64,000 nt of DNA, taken from assembly GCF_001280015.1 (NCBI RefSeq), contig NZ_LGDV01000013.1, positions 102,454 through 166,453 of the forward strand, given 5' to 3'. Below, piece after piece: positions 24,507 through 32,799 of the stretch (position 1 is the first letter of the stretch; each line of letters begins with the position of its first letter). Below the pieces are notes generated by a model, which ran no database searches, was not told the origin of the DNA, and saw nothing but the letters and a program-made list of their open reading frames with translations. Made by a program: the position numbers and the translations under genes. This stretch comes from Streptomyces sp. MMG1121 (GTDB taxonomy: Bacteria > Actinomycetota > Actinomycetes > Streptomycetales > Streptomycetaceae).

Positions 24507-25037
24507 TCACCTGCCGGAACGGAACGCCCTCAGCCTCTCGTACGCCGCCCGCCCGTCCGGCACCCACTCCCACTCGCCGAGCCGCCGCTCGACCTCCTCG
24601 CCGGACAGGAAGCCGTGCCACTGGACCTCCTCCGGCTGGGGGCGCACGGGCAGCTCGCAGCGCACCTCGTACACCGCCGACCACCAGCTGTTCCCGGCCC
24701 CGTCGTCGTACAGGAACTTGAAGAGGAACGTCGGCCGCGGCAGCCCGCTGACGCCCAGTTCCTCCTCCGCCTCGCGCAGTGCCGCCTCGTCGTAGGACTC
24801 GCCCGCCCCGACGACCCCGCCGACGAACAGGTCGTACAGCGCGGGGAAGACCAGCTTGGTGGCCGTGCGCCGGTGCACGAAGAGCCGCCCGGCCGCGTCC
24901 CGGGCCTCGATGAACACACAGCGGTGGCGCAGCCCGCGGGCGTACGCCTCGCCGCGCGGGGACTGGGCGACGACCTGGTCGCTCTCGTCGACGATGTCGA
25001 GGACCTCGTCAGCGGGGTTCACGTCGGCAGGGTTCAT
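24507..25037 (-). CDS. Nudix hydrolase, YfcD/IPP isomerase-like branch
   Basis: A 176-residue enzyme. The Nudix box is complete: GGVVGAGESYDEAALREAEEELGV (residues about 75-98), giving the metal-binding Glu residues. Preceding strands (DEVLDIVDESDQVV, GLRHRCVFIEARDAAGRLFVHRRT) match the YfcD type. These hydrolyse a nucleoside diphosphate-X bond; the substrate is unknown. ATG 25037 is chosen with GGATGG upstream; a TTG 12 bases earlier is possible. It lies 21 bases after the DMT transporter gene on the same strand, so they may be cotranscribed. Confidence 0.87.
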   Translation of the reverse strand: MNPADVNPADEVLDIVDESDQVVAQSPRGEAYARGLRHRCVFIEARDAAGRLFVHRRTATKLVFPALYDLFVGGVVGAGESYDEAALREAEEELGVSGLPRPTFLFKFLYDDGAGNSWWSAVYEVRCELPVRPQPEEVQWHGFLSGEEVERRLGEWEWVPDGRAAYERLRAFRSGR

Positions 25038-25058
25038 GCGGCCATCCAAGCAGGCGGC

Positions 25059-25973
25059 TCAGCGGCGTTCGAGGTCGCGGGCCGGGGGCTCCGCCTCCGC
25101 CGGGCCGCACGGCATCGCCGGGTGCAGCCCGAGCAGCACGATGCCCGCGACCACGGCCGCGAGTCCGGCCGCCTCCCAGGCCAGCGCGCCGGTGTCGGTG
25201 CGCAGCCGGTCGCCGAGGAAGCCCACCCCGCACAGGATCCCGGCGAGCGGCTCGGCGGCCGTGAGCGCGGGCAGCGACATACGCAGCGGGGCCGTCTCGA
25301 AGGCGCTCTGCACCAGGATCAGCCCGGTGACCCCGCACACCAGCACGCCGTACGGCTGCCAGCCGGTGAACAGCTCGGTGAGACCGCCTTCGGAGAACCG
25401 GATGCCGCTCACCCGGGTCAGCGCGTCCTGTACGCCGTACAGCAGCCCCGCGGCGGTGGCCAGCAGCACCGGGCCCCAGCTCAGCCGGGAGCGCTTGCCG
25501 TACGTCGTGAGCACCAGGGCCGCGCCGACCATCGCGCCGATGATCAGCCAGTGCCGCAGTGGATCGGAGACGGCGTGACCGGCGTGCGGCTCGCCCGCCG
25601 TGATGAACGCGCTCACCCCGCCCGCGAGCAGCAGCAGACCCGCCCAGCCCTGGCGGCCCAGCTGCTGTCCGGTCCGGTACCGCGAGAGGGCGAGCGCGAA
25701 CAGCAGGTTGGTCGCCAGCAGCGGCTCCACCAGGGAGATCTCGCCCTTGCCGAGCGCGACCGCGCCGAGCACCATGCCGGCCACCATCAGGCCGAGCCCG
25801 CCCAGCCAGCGCGGCACCCGCACCAGGTCGAGCAGCAGCCGGAACGACAGGAAGTCGCCGAGCGGTGCCTTCTGTGCGGCGTCCTGCTGGAGCACGAACC
25901 CGAAACCCAGACAGCAGGCGGCACTCACGGCGAGAAGGAGAACCAGAACGGACACGCTGCGTACCTCGATCAT
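25059..25973 (-). CDS. DMT-superfamily (EamA-like) transporter
   Basis: A 304-residue integral membrane protein with nine to ten hydrophobic helices and two repeated halves. The second-half helix VVAGMVLGAVALGKGEISLVEPLLATNLLFALAL and the later SLPALTAAEPLAGILCGV both carry the Pro-rich 'EPL' motif typical of EamA repeats. It likely exports a small metabolite across the cytoplasmic membrane. The C-terminal tail PAEAEPPARDLERR is cytoplasmic. ATG 25973 (MIEVRSVSVLVLLLAV) has only a weak ribosome site. The substrate is unknown. Confidence 0.82.
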   Translation of the reverse strand: MIEVRSVSVLVLLLAVSAACCLGFGFVLQQDAAQKAPLGDFLSFRLLLDLVRVPRWLGGLGLMVAGMVLGAVALGKGEISLVEPLLATNLLFALALSRYRTGQQLGRQGWAGLLLLAGGVSAFITAGEPHAGHAVSDPLRHWLIIGAMVGAALVLTTYGKRSRLSWGPVLLATAAGLLYGVQDALTRVSGIRFSEGGLTELFTGWQPYGVLVCGVTGLILVQSAFETAPLRMSLPALTAAEPLAGILCGVGFLGDRLRTDTGALAWEAAGLAAVVAGIVLLGLHPAMPCGPAEAEPPARDLERR

Positions 25974-26213
25974 CCGGCCGGACCACGGGCGTGTAATGGC
26001 CGACTGTAGCGTCCCCGGGGCGGCAGTGACCCGGAAGTGCCCGCAACCGGGGCGGTCGACTCGCCATGCTCCGTGGCCCCGCCGCCCCGCGCCATGGCGT
26101 ACGCCACAGCGGTCCGCCGAAAGACCCCGCCCGCGGCCGCGCCCACCTGCACGGGAGTTCCTCAAGTTCCGCTGGAGCCGCGGAAGTTGAACCTGGCAAC
26201 ACTCGCGTTCCGC

Positions 26214-26241
26214 TTGACGCAAACCTTGGCTGGGGGTTTGC
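26214..26241 (+). promoter_or_regulatory. Possible promoter and inverted repeat in the 314-base divergent gap
   Basis: Between the DMT gene and the next gene, TTGACG at 26214 is the best -35 hexamer seen. It runs into the inverted repeat GCAAACC (26219-26225) and GGTTTGC (26235-26241). I see no good -10 hexamer. From 25974 to about 26210 no gene or repeat is evident. Confidence 0.35.
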
Positions 26242-26287
26242 TGTGCGTGATCGGTCGATGGCAGCCCGAGAAACAGGAAGTCCCGCG

Positions 26288-27280
26288 GTGCCCCTTCTCC
26301 CCCCTCTGCTCGGCGCAGGCCGGGCCCCCACGGACCGGTCCGGCGACACCGCCCCGGACGACTGGGACCCGGACGACTCGGGCGCCCTGGACGGCGCCCT
26401 GGACGACGCCGAACTGCACACCGCCCGCGCCGCGCTGGCCCAGGGCCGCAGACAGGCCGCCCGCGCCCTCTTGCTGCACACGGGTGACGACTGGGACCGC
26501 CGGGGCCACCGTCTCACCGCGCTCGCCCAGGAGCCGTGTGCCGTCGCCTGGGCCCAGGACTGGCTGCTCGCCGAACCCGGCTCCGCCGACGCCGCCGCGC
26601 TGTTCGCCCTCGCCCGGGTGCAGCGCGCCCTGTGCGGCGAGGAGGACCCCGACCGGGCCCGCGAGGCCTGCGCCGCGGCCGCCGCGCTCGCCCCCGCCGA
26701 CCCCACCCCCTGGCTCGGCCTGCTCCAGCTCGCCCGCACCCTCGGCCCGGAGCGCGAGCTGCTCGGCGTCTTCGCCGAGCTGCGCCACCGCCACCCCGAG
26801 CACCACCACGCCCACCACCTGCTCCTCGCCCGGCTCGCCGAACGGCCCGCGGGCGGCCGGGGGGCCGAGGCCCACGAGGTGTACGACCTGGCCGAGCTGG
26901 CCGCCGCCGAGGCCCCGGCCGACTCCCCGCTCGCCGTCCTGCCGGTCGTCGCGTACGCCGAGCGCTACCGCGTGCTCGCCGCCACCGGACTGGCCCCCGC
27001 CGACCCGGCCGCCTCCGGACACTGGTCCGGCCCCCGGGCCCGCCGGATCCTCAGCGCCTGCTTCGACTGGTGGCTGGAGTGGGAGCACGACGAACACCCC
27101 CGGCGCCACATCGACCTCAACCACCTCGCGTTCGCGCTGTCCTGCGCCGGCCGCCCGGCCGAGGCGGCGGCCCTGTTCCGGCGCATCGGCCGGCACGTCA
27201 CCCCGGCACCCTGGTCCTACGCGCACCGCGACCCGCGCGCGTCCTACCGCCAGGCCCGCGCCCGCGCACTGGGGCACTGA
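26288..27280 (+). CDS. TPR-like helical-repeat protein of unknown function
   Basis: A 330-residue, Ala/Arg-rich all-helical protein. Segments such as ELHTARAALAQGRRQAARALLLHTGDDWDRRGHRL, DAAALFALARVQRALCG, DPTPWLGLLQLARTLG and HIDLNHLAFALSCAGRPAEAAALFRRIG follow the TPR-like pattern of paired helices. No signal peptide or membrane helix is seen. GTG 26288 has AGGAAG six bases upstream; GTG 26243 and ATG 26258 are alternatives. It is divergent from the DMT transporter gene. I do not recognise a named family and assign no function beyond a probable protein-binding scaffold. Confidence 0.6.
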   Translation: MPLLPPLLGAGRAPTDRSGDTAPDDWDPDDSGALDGALDDAELHTARAALAQGRRQAARALLLHTGDDWDRRGHRLTALAQEPCAVAWAQDWLLAEPGSADAAALFALARVQRALCGEEDPDRAREACAAAAALAPADPTPWLGLLQLARTLGPERELLGVFAELRHRHPEHHHAHHLLLARLAERPAGGRGAEAHEVYDLAELAAAEAPADSPLAVLPVVAYAERYRVLAATGLAPADPAASGHWSGPRARRILSACFDWWLEWEHDEHPRRHIDLNHLAFALSCAGRPAEAAALFRRIGRHVTPAPWSYAHRDPRASYRQARARALGH

Positions 27281-27410
27281 ACAACCGGGCCGCGCGGACC
27301 GTACGTACGGCCGTACCGCTTTCCGGGATCCGCGTAAGAAGTGATTACGGAAGTCTGACCGGTGACCCGATTCCCTGGCCCCGTGCGGCCCCGAGTGTTC
27401 GAATGAATAC

Positions 27411-28139
27411 GTGAACTCTGAACAATCCGAGGAGCAGCACGGCAAGCCGATCGGCCGCCGCGTCTTCCTCGGCACCCTCGGCCTGGGCGCGCTCGGCGTG
27501 GTCGCCGCGCCCACGCTGCAACGCGGCATGGAGGGCTTCCTCGGCGGCATCGCCGGCCAGGACCCCACGGGCCTGACCGGCCTGCTGCCCAACGGCGGCG
27601 GCTTCCGTTACTACTCCGTCGCGGCCTCGGTGCCGCACAAGAACGCCACGGACTACCAGCTGAAGATCGACGGCCTGGTCGACCACCCGCGCACCTACAG
27701 CCTGTCCGACCTGCGCGCGCTGCCGCAGACCCGGCTGGTCAAGGACGTCCAGTGCGTCACCGGCTGGCGGGTGCCCGGCACCCCCTTCGAGGGCGTCCGC
27801 CTCTCCCGCCTCCTGGACCTCGCCGGCGTCCGCTCCTCCGCCAAGGCGCTGCGCTTCACGTGCTTCGACGGCACCTACACCGAGAGCCTCACCCTCGACC
27901 AGGCCCGCCGCCCGGACGTCCTGGTCGCGCTGCGCATGCAGGACAAGGACATCGGCCACGACCACGGCGGCCCGGTCCGCCTCTACGTCGCCCCCATGTA
28001 CTTCTACAAGTCCGCCAAGTGGCTCTCCGGCATCACGGTCACCGACCGGGTCGAACCCGGCTACTGGGAGCACCTCGGCTACGACGTCGACGCCTGGGTC
28101 GGCAAGTCGAACGGACGGACCGATGACCCTACGAGCTGA
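27411..28139 (+). CDS. Tat-exported sulfite oxidase-like molybdenum-cofactor protein
   Basis: A 242-residue protein with a twin-arginine signal (GRRVFLGTLGLGALGVVAAP, residues 15-34). One sulfite-oxidase fold domain follows (YQLKIDGLVDHPRTYSLSDLRALP). The molybdenum-ligand Cys is C115 in VQCVTGWRV. It resembles the catalytic YedY/MsrP class but lacks its N-terminal part, and should reduce or oxidise a small substrate outside the membrane. The GTG start has a weak ribosome site. The cytochrome b gene begins 17 bases before its stop. Together they look like a membrane-anchored molybdoenzyme; the substrate is unknown. Confidence 0.85.
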   Translation: MNSEQSEEQHGKPIGRRVFLGTLGLGALGVVAAPTLQRGMEGFLGGIAGQDPTGLTGLLPNGGGFRYYSVAASVPHKNATDYQLKIDGLVDHPRTYSLSDLRALPQTRLVKDVQCVTGWRVPGTPFEGVRLSRLLDLAGVRSSAKALRFTCFDGTYTESLTLDQARRPDVLVALRMQDKDIGHDHGGPVRLYVAPMYFYKSAKWLSGITVTDRVEPGYWEHLGYDVDAWVGKSNGRTDDPTS

Positions 28140-28749
28140 CACCCCGGCCCCGCCGGCCGCCCGCATCCGCCGGTTCAGCCGGGCCGAGCGCTGGGTGCAC
28201 CGCACCACGGCCGTGCTGATGGGCGTGTGCGTGCTGACGGCAGCCGTCCTCTACATCCCGCAGCTGGCCATCCTGGTCGGCCGCCGCGAACTGGTCGTCC
28301 GGATCCACGAGTGCGCGGGCGTCGCTCTGCCCGTCCCGGTCCTGCTGGGTCTCGCCTCCCGCGCCTTCCGCACCGACCTGCGCTTCCTCAACCGTTTCGG
28401 CCCGCACGACCGGATGTGGCTGCGCGCCGCGCTGGTCCGCGACAAGCGCCGCTCCTCGCGTCCGGCCGGCAAGTTCAACGCCGGCCAGAAGGTCTACGCC
28501 GCCTGGATCGCCGGCGCCACGCTGGTCATGCTCGGCACCGGCCTGCTGATGTGGTTCACCCACCTCGCCCCGCTGATGTGGCGCACCTCGGCGACCTTCG
28601 TCCATGACTGGCTGGCGCTGACGATCGGCGTGGTCCTCGCGGGCCATGTCGGTATGGCTCTGGGCGATCCGGAGGCGCGAAAGGGGCTGCGCACGGGGAC
28701 GGTGAGCAGGGAGTGGGCGAAGCGGGAACACCCACTCTGGCGTGGCTGA
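28123..28749 (+). CDS. Di-haem cytochrome b-type membrane subunit
   Basis: A 208-residue protein with four hydrophobic helices. Haem-ligand candidates are H26 (RAERWVHRTT), H62 (VVRIHECAG), one in ATFVHDWLAL and one in VVLAGHVGMA, matching the formate dehydrogenase gamma/Ni-hydrogenase cytochrome pattern. It starts inside the molybdoprotein gene (17-base overlap), so the two are coupled. It likely passes electrons between the quinone pool and the exported partner. The downstream hairpin at 28799 ends the operon. This is different from MsrQ, which has six helices. Confidence 0.83.
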   Translation: MTLRADTPAPPAARIRRFSRAERWVHRTTAVLMGVCVLTAAVLYIPQLAILVGRRELVVRIHECAGVALPVPVLLGLASRAFRTDLRFLNRFGPHDRMWLRAALVRDKRRSSRPAGKFNAGQKVYAAWIAGATLVMLGTGLLMWFTHLAPLMWRTSATFVHDWLALTIGVVLAGHVGMALGDPEARKGLRTGTVSREWAKREHPLWRG

Positions 28750-28798
28750 CAGCCATTGAGTTGGCCCCCGCGGGCCCGCCTTCCCGGGATCGGCGGGC

Positions 28799-28818
28799 CG
28801 ACGCCCTGAAGGGCGTCG
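28799..28818. terminator. Hairpin between convergent genes
   Basis: CGACGCCC, TGAA loop, GGGCGTCG: a perfect 8-bp stem, 50 bases after the cytochrome stop and 72 bases beyond the idonate dehydrogenase stop. It can serve both. Confidence 0.55.
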
Positions 28819-28889
28819 ACGCGGGGTATGCGGAACCTACGCTTCCGAAGGGGAAAAGGGAAGCCCCTCGGTCGGCCCTCCGCGAGCCC

Positions 28890-29915
28890 TCAGCCGGCGA
28901 AGTCCAGCAGCACCTTGCAGGACCGCCCCCGATCAGCGGCCAGCGCGAACGCGTCCTCCGCCTCCCGGACCGGAACCACCGCGCTGATCAGCCCGTCGAA
29001 CTCCGCCCGCGCGGCCAGCAGGCCGAGCGCGTCGTCGAACTCGGCGCCGAAACGGAACGCGCCGCGCAGCTCGATCTCCCGGCTCACCAGCAGGTTCCCG
29101 GCGAACGGGCTCTGTCCGGGCGGCAGCATGCCGAGCTGGACCACCACGCCCCCGCGCCGTACCCGCCGCAGACACGTGTCGAGCCCGGCCGCGACGCCCG
29201 ACGCCTCGACGGCCACGTCCACCCCGGCGGGCCACCCGGCGTCATCCGGATCGTCTGCCCGTACGAGCGTGTCGGCGCCGGCGACGGCCGCGTACCGCAG
29301 CGCCCGGGGCAGCAGATCGGTCACGGTCACCCGCGCCGCACCGGCCGCCTTCGCCGCCGCGACCACCAGGCACCCGATCGGCCCGGCCCCGGTCACCAGC
29401 ACCTGCCGGCCCAAGACGTCCCCGGCCCGCCGCAGCGCGTGCAGCGCCACCGACAACGGCTCGGCGAGCGCGGCCACGCGCAGCCCGAGGCCGTCCGGAA
29501 GCACCCTCAACTGTCCGACGGGCACGGCCACTTGGGCAGCGAATCCGCCCTGCACATGCGGAAAGCGGGCCGCGCTGCCCAGATACCGGGTGTCCCGGCA
29601 GACGTTCGCCCGTCCGTCGGCGCACTCCGGGCAGCGCCCGCACGGGGTGGCGGGGTGCACGGCAACAGCCGTACCCGGTGCGGGACCGGTGGCCCCGGCG
29701 CCGTAGGACACCACCGTGCCCACCACCTCGTGCCCGAGCACCATCGGCTCCCGGAGCCGGAAGTCACCGACCCCGCCGTGCCGCCAGTAGTGCAGATCGG
29801 AGCCGCACACCCCGCCGTAGCGGACCGCGACCAAAGCCTCGCCGGGTCCGGGGACGGGCGGCACGAGCTCCGCGACCCGCAGATCGCCCGCGCCGTGGAT
29901 CACACAACCCAGCAT
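28890..29915 (-). CDS. idnD: L-idonate 5-dehydrogenase-like zinc dehydrogenase
   Basis: A 341-residue MDR enzyme converting L-idonate to 5-keto-D-gluconate with NAD(P). Catalytic zinc ligands are C37 (VCGSDLHYW) and H62-E63 (LGHEVVG). The structural site CGRCPECADGRANVC is intact. The HYWRHGGVGDF and Rossmann GAGPIGCLV segments match idonate/sorbitol dehydrogenases. ATG 29915 follows AAAGGAG and lies 14 bases after the SDR stop. It is the last gene of gntK-gntP-idnO-idnD. The specific substrate is assigned mainly from the operon. Confidence 0.82.
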   Translation of the reverse strand: MLGCVIHGAGDLRVAELVPPVPGPGEALVAVRYGGVCGSDLHYWRHGGVGDFRLREPMVLGHEVVGTVVSYGAGATGPAPGTAVAVHPATPCGRCPECADGRANVCRDTRYLGSAARFPHVQGGFAAQVAVPVGQLRVLPDGLGLRVAALAEPLSVALHALRRAGDVLGRQVLVTGAGPIGCLVVAAAKAAGAARVTVTDLLPRALRYAAVAGADTLVRADDPDDAGWPAGVDVAVEASGVAAGLDTCLRRVRRGGVVVQLGMLPPGQSPFAGNLLVSREIELRGAFRFGAEFDDALGLLAARAEFDGLISAVVPVREAEDAFALAADRGRSCKVLLDFAG

Positions 29916-29929
29916 CCTGGCGGCTCCTT

Positions 29930-30688
29930 TCACAGCACGCTCGTCATACCGCCGTCGACGTACAGGATCTGCCCGTTCACGAAGTCCGAGGCCGGCGAGG
30001 CGAGGAAGAGCACACCGCCCACCAGGTCCCCGGTACGGCCCCAGCGGCCGGCCGGGGTGCGCCGGCGCACCCATGCGCTGAACTCCTCGTCCGCCACCAG
30101 CGGCCGGGTCAGCTCGGTCTCGATGTAGCCCGGGCCGAGCCCGTTGACCTGGACGCCGCAGGGCCCCCAGTCCGCGCACATGCCCTTGGTGAGCATCTTC
30201 AGCGCGCCCTTGGCCGCCGCGTAGGGCGCGATGCCCGGCCGCACGACCTCGCTCTGCAGCGAGCAGATGTTGATGATCTTGCCATGACCGCGCTCGGTCA
30301 TCCGGCGGGCCGCCTCCCGGCCGACCAGGAAGGCGCTGGTGAGGTTGGTGTCCAGGATCCGGTGCCAGTCGCCCTCCGTGAACTGGAGCAGCGGGGCGCG
30401 CAGTTGCATGCCCGCGTTGTTCACCAGGATGTCGAGCGGGCCCACCCGCTCCTCGACGTCCGCGATCCCGGCGGCCACCGAAGCGCCGTCGGTCACGTCG
30501 AACACCGCCGTGTGGACGACACCGGGCAGACCGGCGGCCGCCTCGTCCAGCCGGCCGGCGTCGCGCCCGTTGAGGACCACCGTGCAGCCGGCCTCGGCCA
30601 GGCCCCGGGCCAGCGCCCGGCCGATGCCCCGGCTGGAGCCGGTGACCAGGGCGGTGCGGCCGCTGATGTCGAAGAGCGGGTGACTCAT
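29930..30688 (-). CDS. idnO: Gluconate 5-dehydrogenase-like SDR
   Basis: A 252-residue SDR reducing 5-keto-D-gluconate to D-gluconate. The TGSSRGIG cofactor motif is near residue 17; NNAGMQLR, ICSLQS and the catalytic Y-x3-K (YAAAKGAL) are present, and the C-terminus ILYVDGGMTSVL is typical of this branch. ATG 30688 lies 10 bases after the gntP stop, so the genes are cotranscribed. With idnD and gluconokinase it completes idonate-to-6-phosphogluconate conversion. Confidence 0.85.
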   Translation of the reverse strand: MSHPLFDISGRTALVTGSSRGIGRALARGLAEAGCTVVLNGRDAGRLDEAAAGLPGVVHTAVFDVTDGASVAAGIADVEERVGPLDILVNNAGMQLRAPLLQFTEGDWHRILDTNLTSAFLVGREAARRMTERGHGKIINICSLQSEVVRPGIAPYAAAKGALKMLTKGMCADWGPCGVQVNGLGPGYIETELTRPLVADEEFSAWVRRRTPAGRWGRTGDLVGGVLFLASPASDFVNGQILYVDGGMTSVL

Positions 30689-30698
30689 TCCCGTACCC

Positions 30699-32096
30699 CT
30701 AGAGGATCAGCGAGAGGAGCAGGATCAGGCCGCCGGCGACCACCGAGAGGATCGTCTCCATGAGCGACCACGTCTTCACGGTCTGCCCGACGCTCAGTCC
30801 GAAGTACTCCTTCACCAGCCAGAAGCCGGCGTCGTTGACGAAGCTGAAGAAGAGCGAGCCGGCGCCGATCGCCAGGACGAGCAGGGCGGTGTGGGTGGTC
30901 GAGCTGCCGGCCGCGAGCGGGGCCACCAGACCGGCCGCCGAGACGGTCGCCACCGTCGCCGAGCCGGTCGCCAGCCGGATCACCACCGCGATCAGCCAGG
31001 CGAGCAGCACCGCCGGGATCGACCAGTCCTTGGAGACGTCCAGGATCATCTGGCCCACCCCGGAGTCGATCAGGGTCTGCTTGAAGCCGCCGCCCGCGCC
31101 GACGATCAGCATGATGCCGGCGATGGGCGCAAGGCCCTTTTCGACGGTCTGCTGGAGCCGGTCCTTGCTGAACCCGGCGGGCCGGCCCAGCGTGAAGAAG
31201 CCGACGATCACGGCGGCGAGCAGGGCGATCAGCGGGGAGCCGATGACGTCGAAGACGCGCTGGGTCCGGTTGGCCGGATCGTCGACGACGATGTCCACGA
31301 GCGCCTTGGCCAGCATCAGCACCACCGGCAGCAGCATGGTGGCGAGCGTCGCGCCGAAGCCGGGACGGCGCTCCAGCTCCTCGGAGGGACGCTGCGGGAG
31401 CATCCGGTCGGGGGCCGGGACGTCCACCCAGCGGGCGGCGACCTTCGAGAACAGCGGTCCGGCGATGATCACCGACGGGATGGCGACCAGGAGGCCGAGC
31501 GCCAGGGTCACGCCCAGGTTGGCCTTGAGCGCGTCGATCGCGACCAGCGGGCCGGGGTGCGGCGGGATCAGGCCGTGCATCACGGACAGACCGGCGAGGG
31601 CCGGGATGCCGATGCGCATCAGGGAGTAGTTGCCGCGCTTGGCGACCATCAGCACGACCGGGATCAGCAGGACGATGCCGACCTCGAAGAACAGGGGCAG
31701 GCCGATCACGGAGGCGATGAGCACCATCGCCCAGGGCATGGCCCGCCCGCCGGCCCTGGCGAGGATCGTGTCCACGATCTGGTCGGCACCGCCGGAGTCG
31801 GCGAGCAGCCGGCCGAGGGTCGCGCCGAGGGCGATCAGTACGCCGACGCTCGCGACGGTGGAGCCGAGCCCGGTGCTGAAGCTGGTGATCACCTTGTCGA
31901 GCGGGGCGCCGGCGGCCGCCCCGAGCGCCAGTGACCCGATGGTCAGCGCCAGGAAGGCATGGAGCTTGAACTTCGTGATGAGCAGGACGATCACGGCGAT
32001 GCCCACCAGGACGGCGATGCCCAGCTGGGCATGTCCGGCGGAGGTGATCGGCGGAGGTGCGTCCGCTGCCAGCATCTCGACGCTGAGTCTGGTCAC
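30699..32096 (-). CDS. gntP: Gluconate:H+ symporter, GntP family
   Basis: A 465-residue membrane protein with about 12 to 14 hydrophobic helices. Family segments include GLGSTVASVGVLIALGATLGRLLADSGGADQI, MHGLIPPHPGPLVAIDALKANLG and SLFFSFVNDAGFWLVKEYFGLSVGQTVKTWS. It imports gluconate or a related aldonate, feeding gluconokinase encoded 38 bases upstream. The GTG start (MTRLSVEML) has AGGGA upstream. It is in the middle of the gnt/idn operon on the minus strand. Confidence 0.9.
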   Translation of the reverse strand: MTRLSVEMLAADAPPPITSAGHAQLGIAVLVGIAVIVLLITKFKLHAFLALTIGSLALGAAAGAPLDKVITSFSTGLGSTVASVGVLIALGATLGRLLADSGGADQIVDTILARAGGRAMPWAMVLIASVIGLPLFFEVGIVLLIPVVLMVAKRGNYSLMRIGIPALAGLSVMHGLIPPHPGPLVAIDALKANLGVTLALGLLVAIPSVIIAGPLFSKVAARWVDVPAPDRMLPQRPSEELERRPGFGATLATMLLPVVLMLAKALVDIVVDDPANRTQRVFDVIGSPLIALLAAVIVGFFTLGRPAGFSKDRLQQTVEKGLAPIAGIMLIVGAGGGFKQTLIDSGVGQMILDVSKDWSIPAVLLAWLIAVVIRLATGSATVATVSAAGLVAPLAAGSSTTHTALLVLAIGAGSLFFSFVNDAGFWLVKEYFGLSVGQTVKTWSLMETILSVVAGGLILLLSLIL

Positions 32097-32134
32097 GGGG
32101 GTTCCCTTGCGAATACGGGGGACGGGGGTGAGTG

Positions 32135-32659
32135 CTACGCGATGGTGGTGCTGTCGGGAAGCGCCTCGAGTGCCTTCACGGCGCGTTCGGCGATCTCCTG
32201 GGGGCCGCCGCTGACGTCGACGGCGACTCCCGCCTCGTCCGGCTCCAGGGGCTGCAGCGTGGCGAACTGGGAGTCCAGCAGCGCGGTCGGCATGAAGTGC
32301 CCCTGCCGCTGCGTCATCCGGTCCTCGATCAGCTTCCGGTCGCCCGTGAGGTGCACGAACACGACTCCGGGAGCCACGGCCCTGAGCCGGTCGCGGTACG
32401 ACCGCTTCAGCGCCGAGCTGCTGACCACCCCGCCCAGTCCGGCCCGCCCGTGCGCCCAGTGCCCGATGGCGTCCAGCCACGGCCACCTGTCGGCGTCGTC
32501 CAGCGGGATGCCGGCCGACATCTTGGCGATGTTGGCCGGCGGATGGAAGTCGTCGCCCTCGGCGTACGGGACGCCCAGCCGCGCGGCGAGCAAGGGACCG
32601 ATGGTCGTCTTGCCCGTCCCCGCGACGCCCATCACGACGACGACCTGGGGGGTACGCAT
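32135..32659 (-). CDS. gntK: Gluconokinase
   Basis: A 174-residue P-loop kinase phosphorylating D-gluconate to 6-phosphogluconate. Walker A is GVAGTGKTT (residues 11-19). EGDDFHPPANIAKMSAGIPLDDADRWPWL and SSSALKRSYRDRLR are hallmarks, as is the QRQGHFMPTALLDSQF lid. It is first in the operon and divergent from gntR. The ATG at 32659 has GAGG upstream; the open frame extends beyond but lacks family similarity. The leader carries the GACTTATAAGTC palindrome. Confidence 0.93.
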   Translation of the reverse strand: MRTPQVVVVMGVAGTGKTTIGPLLAARLGVPYAEGDDFHPPANIAKMSAGIPLDDADRWPWLDAIGHWAHGRAGLGGVVSSSALKRSYRDRLRAVAPGVVFVHLTGDRKLIEDRMTQRQGHFMPTALLDSQFATLQPLEPDEAGVAVDVSGGPQEIAERAVKALEALPDSTTIA

Positions 32660-32747
32660 TACTGCCTCGCTGTCTTCCTCGACATCCGACGCCACATCGG
32701 CGTCGCCACACTGAAACCCATTAGGTACGACGAATTCAAGAGAGTGT

Positions 32748-32759
32748 GACTTATAAGTC
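32748..32759. promoter_or_regulatory. GntR operator candidate (GACTTATAAGTC)
   Basis: A perfect 12-bp palindrome in an AT-rich stretch, with a further GACTT right after it at 32761. It is 41 bases upstream of gntR and 89 bases upstream of gntK, and suits an FCD-type GntR protein (GT-N-AC symmetry). It probably mediates gluconate-dependent control of both directions. Confidence 0.7.
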
Positions 32760-32799
32760 TGACTTTTTGTCTCTGTGATCCAAGCCGTACGCTGAGTGC

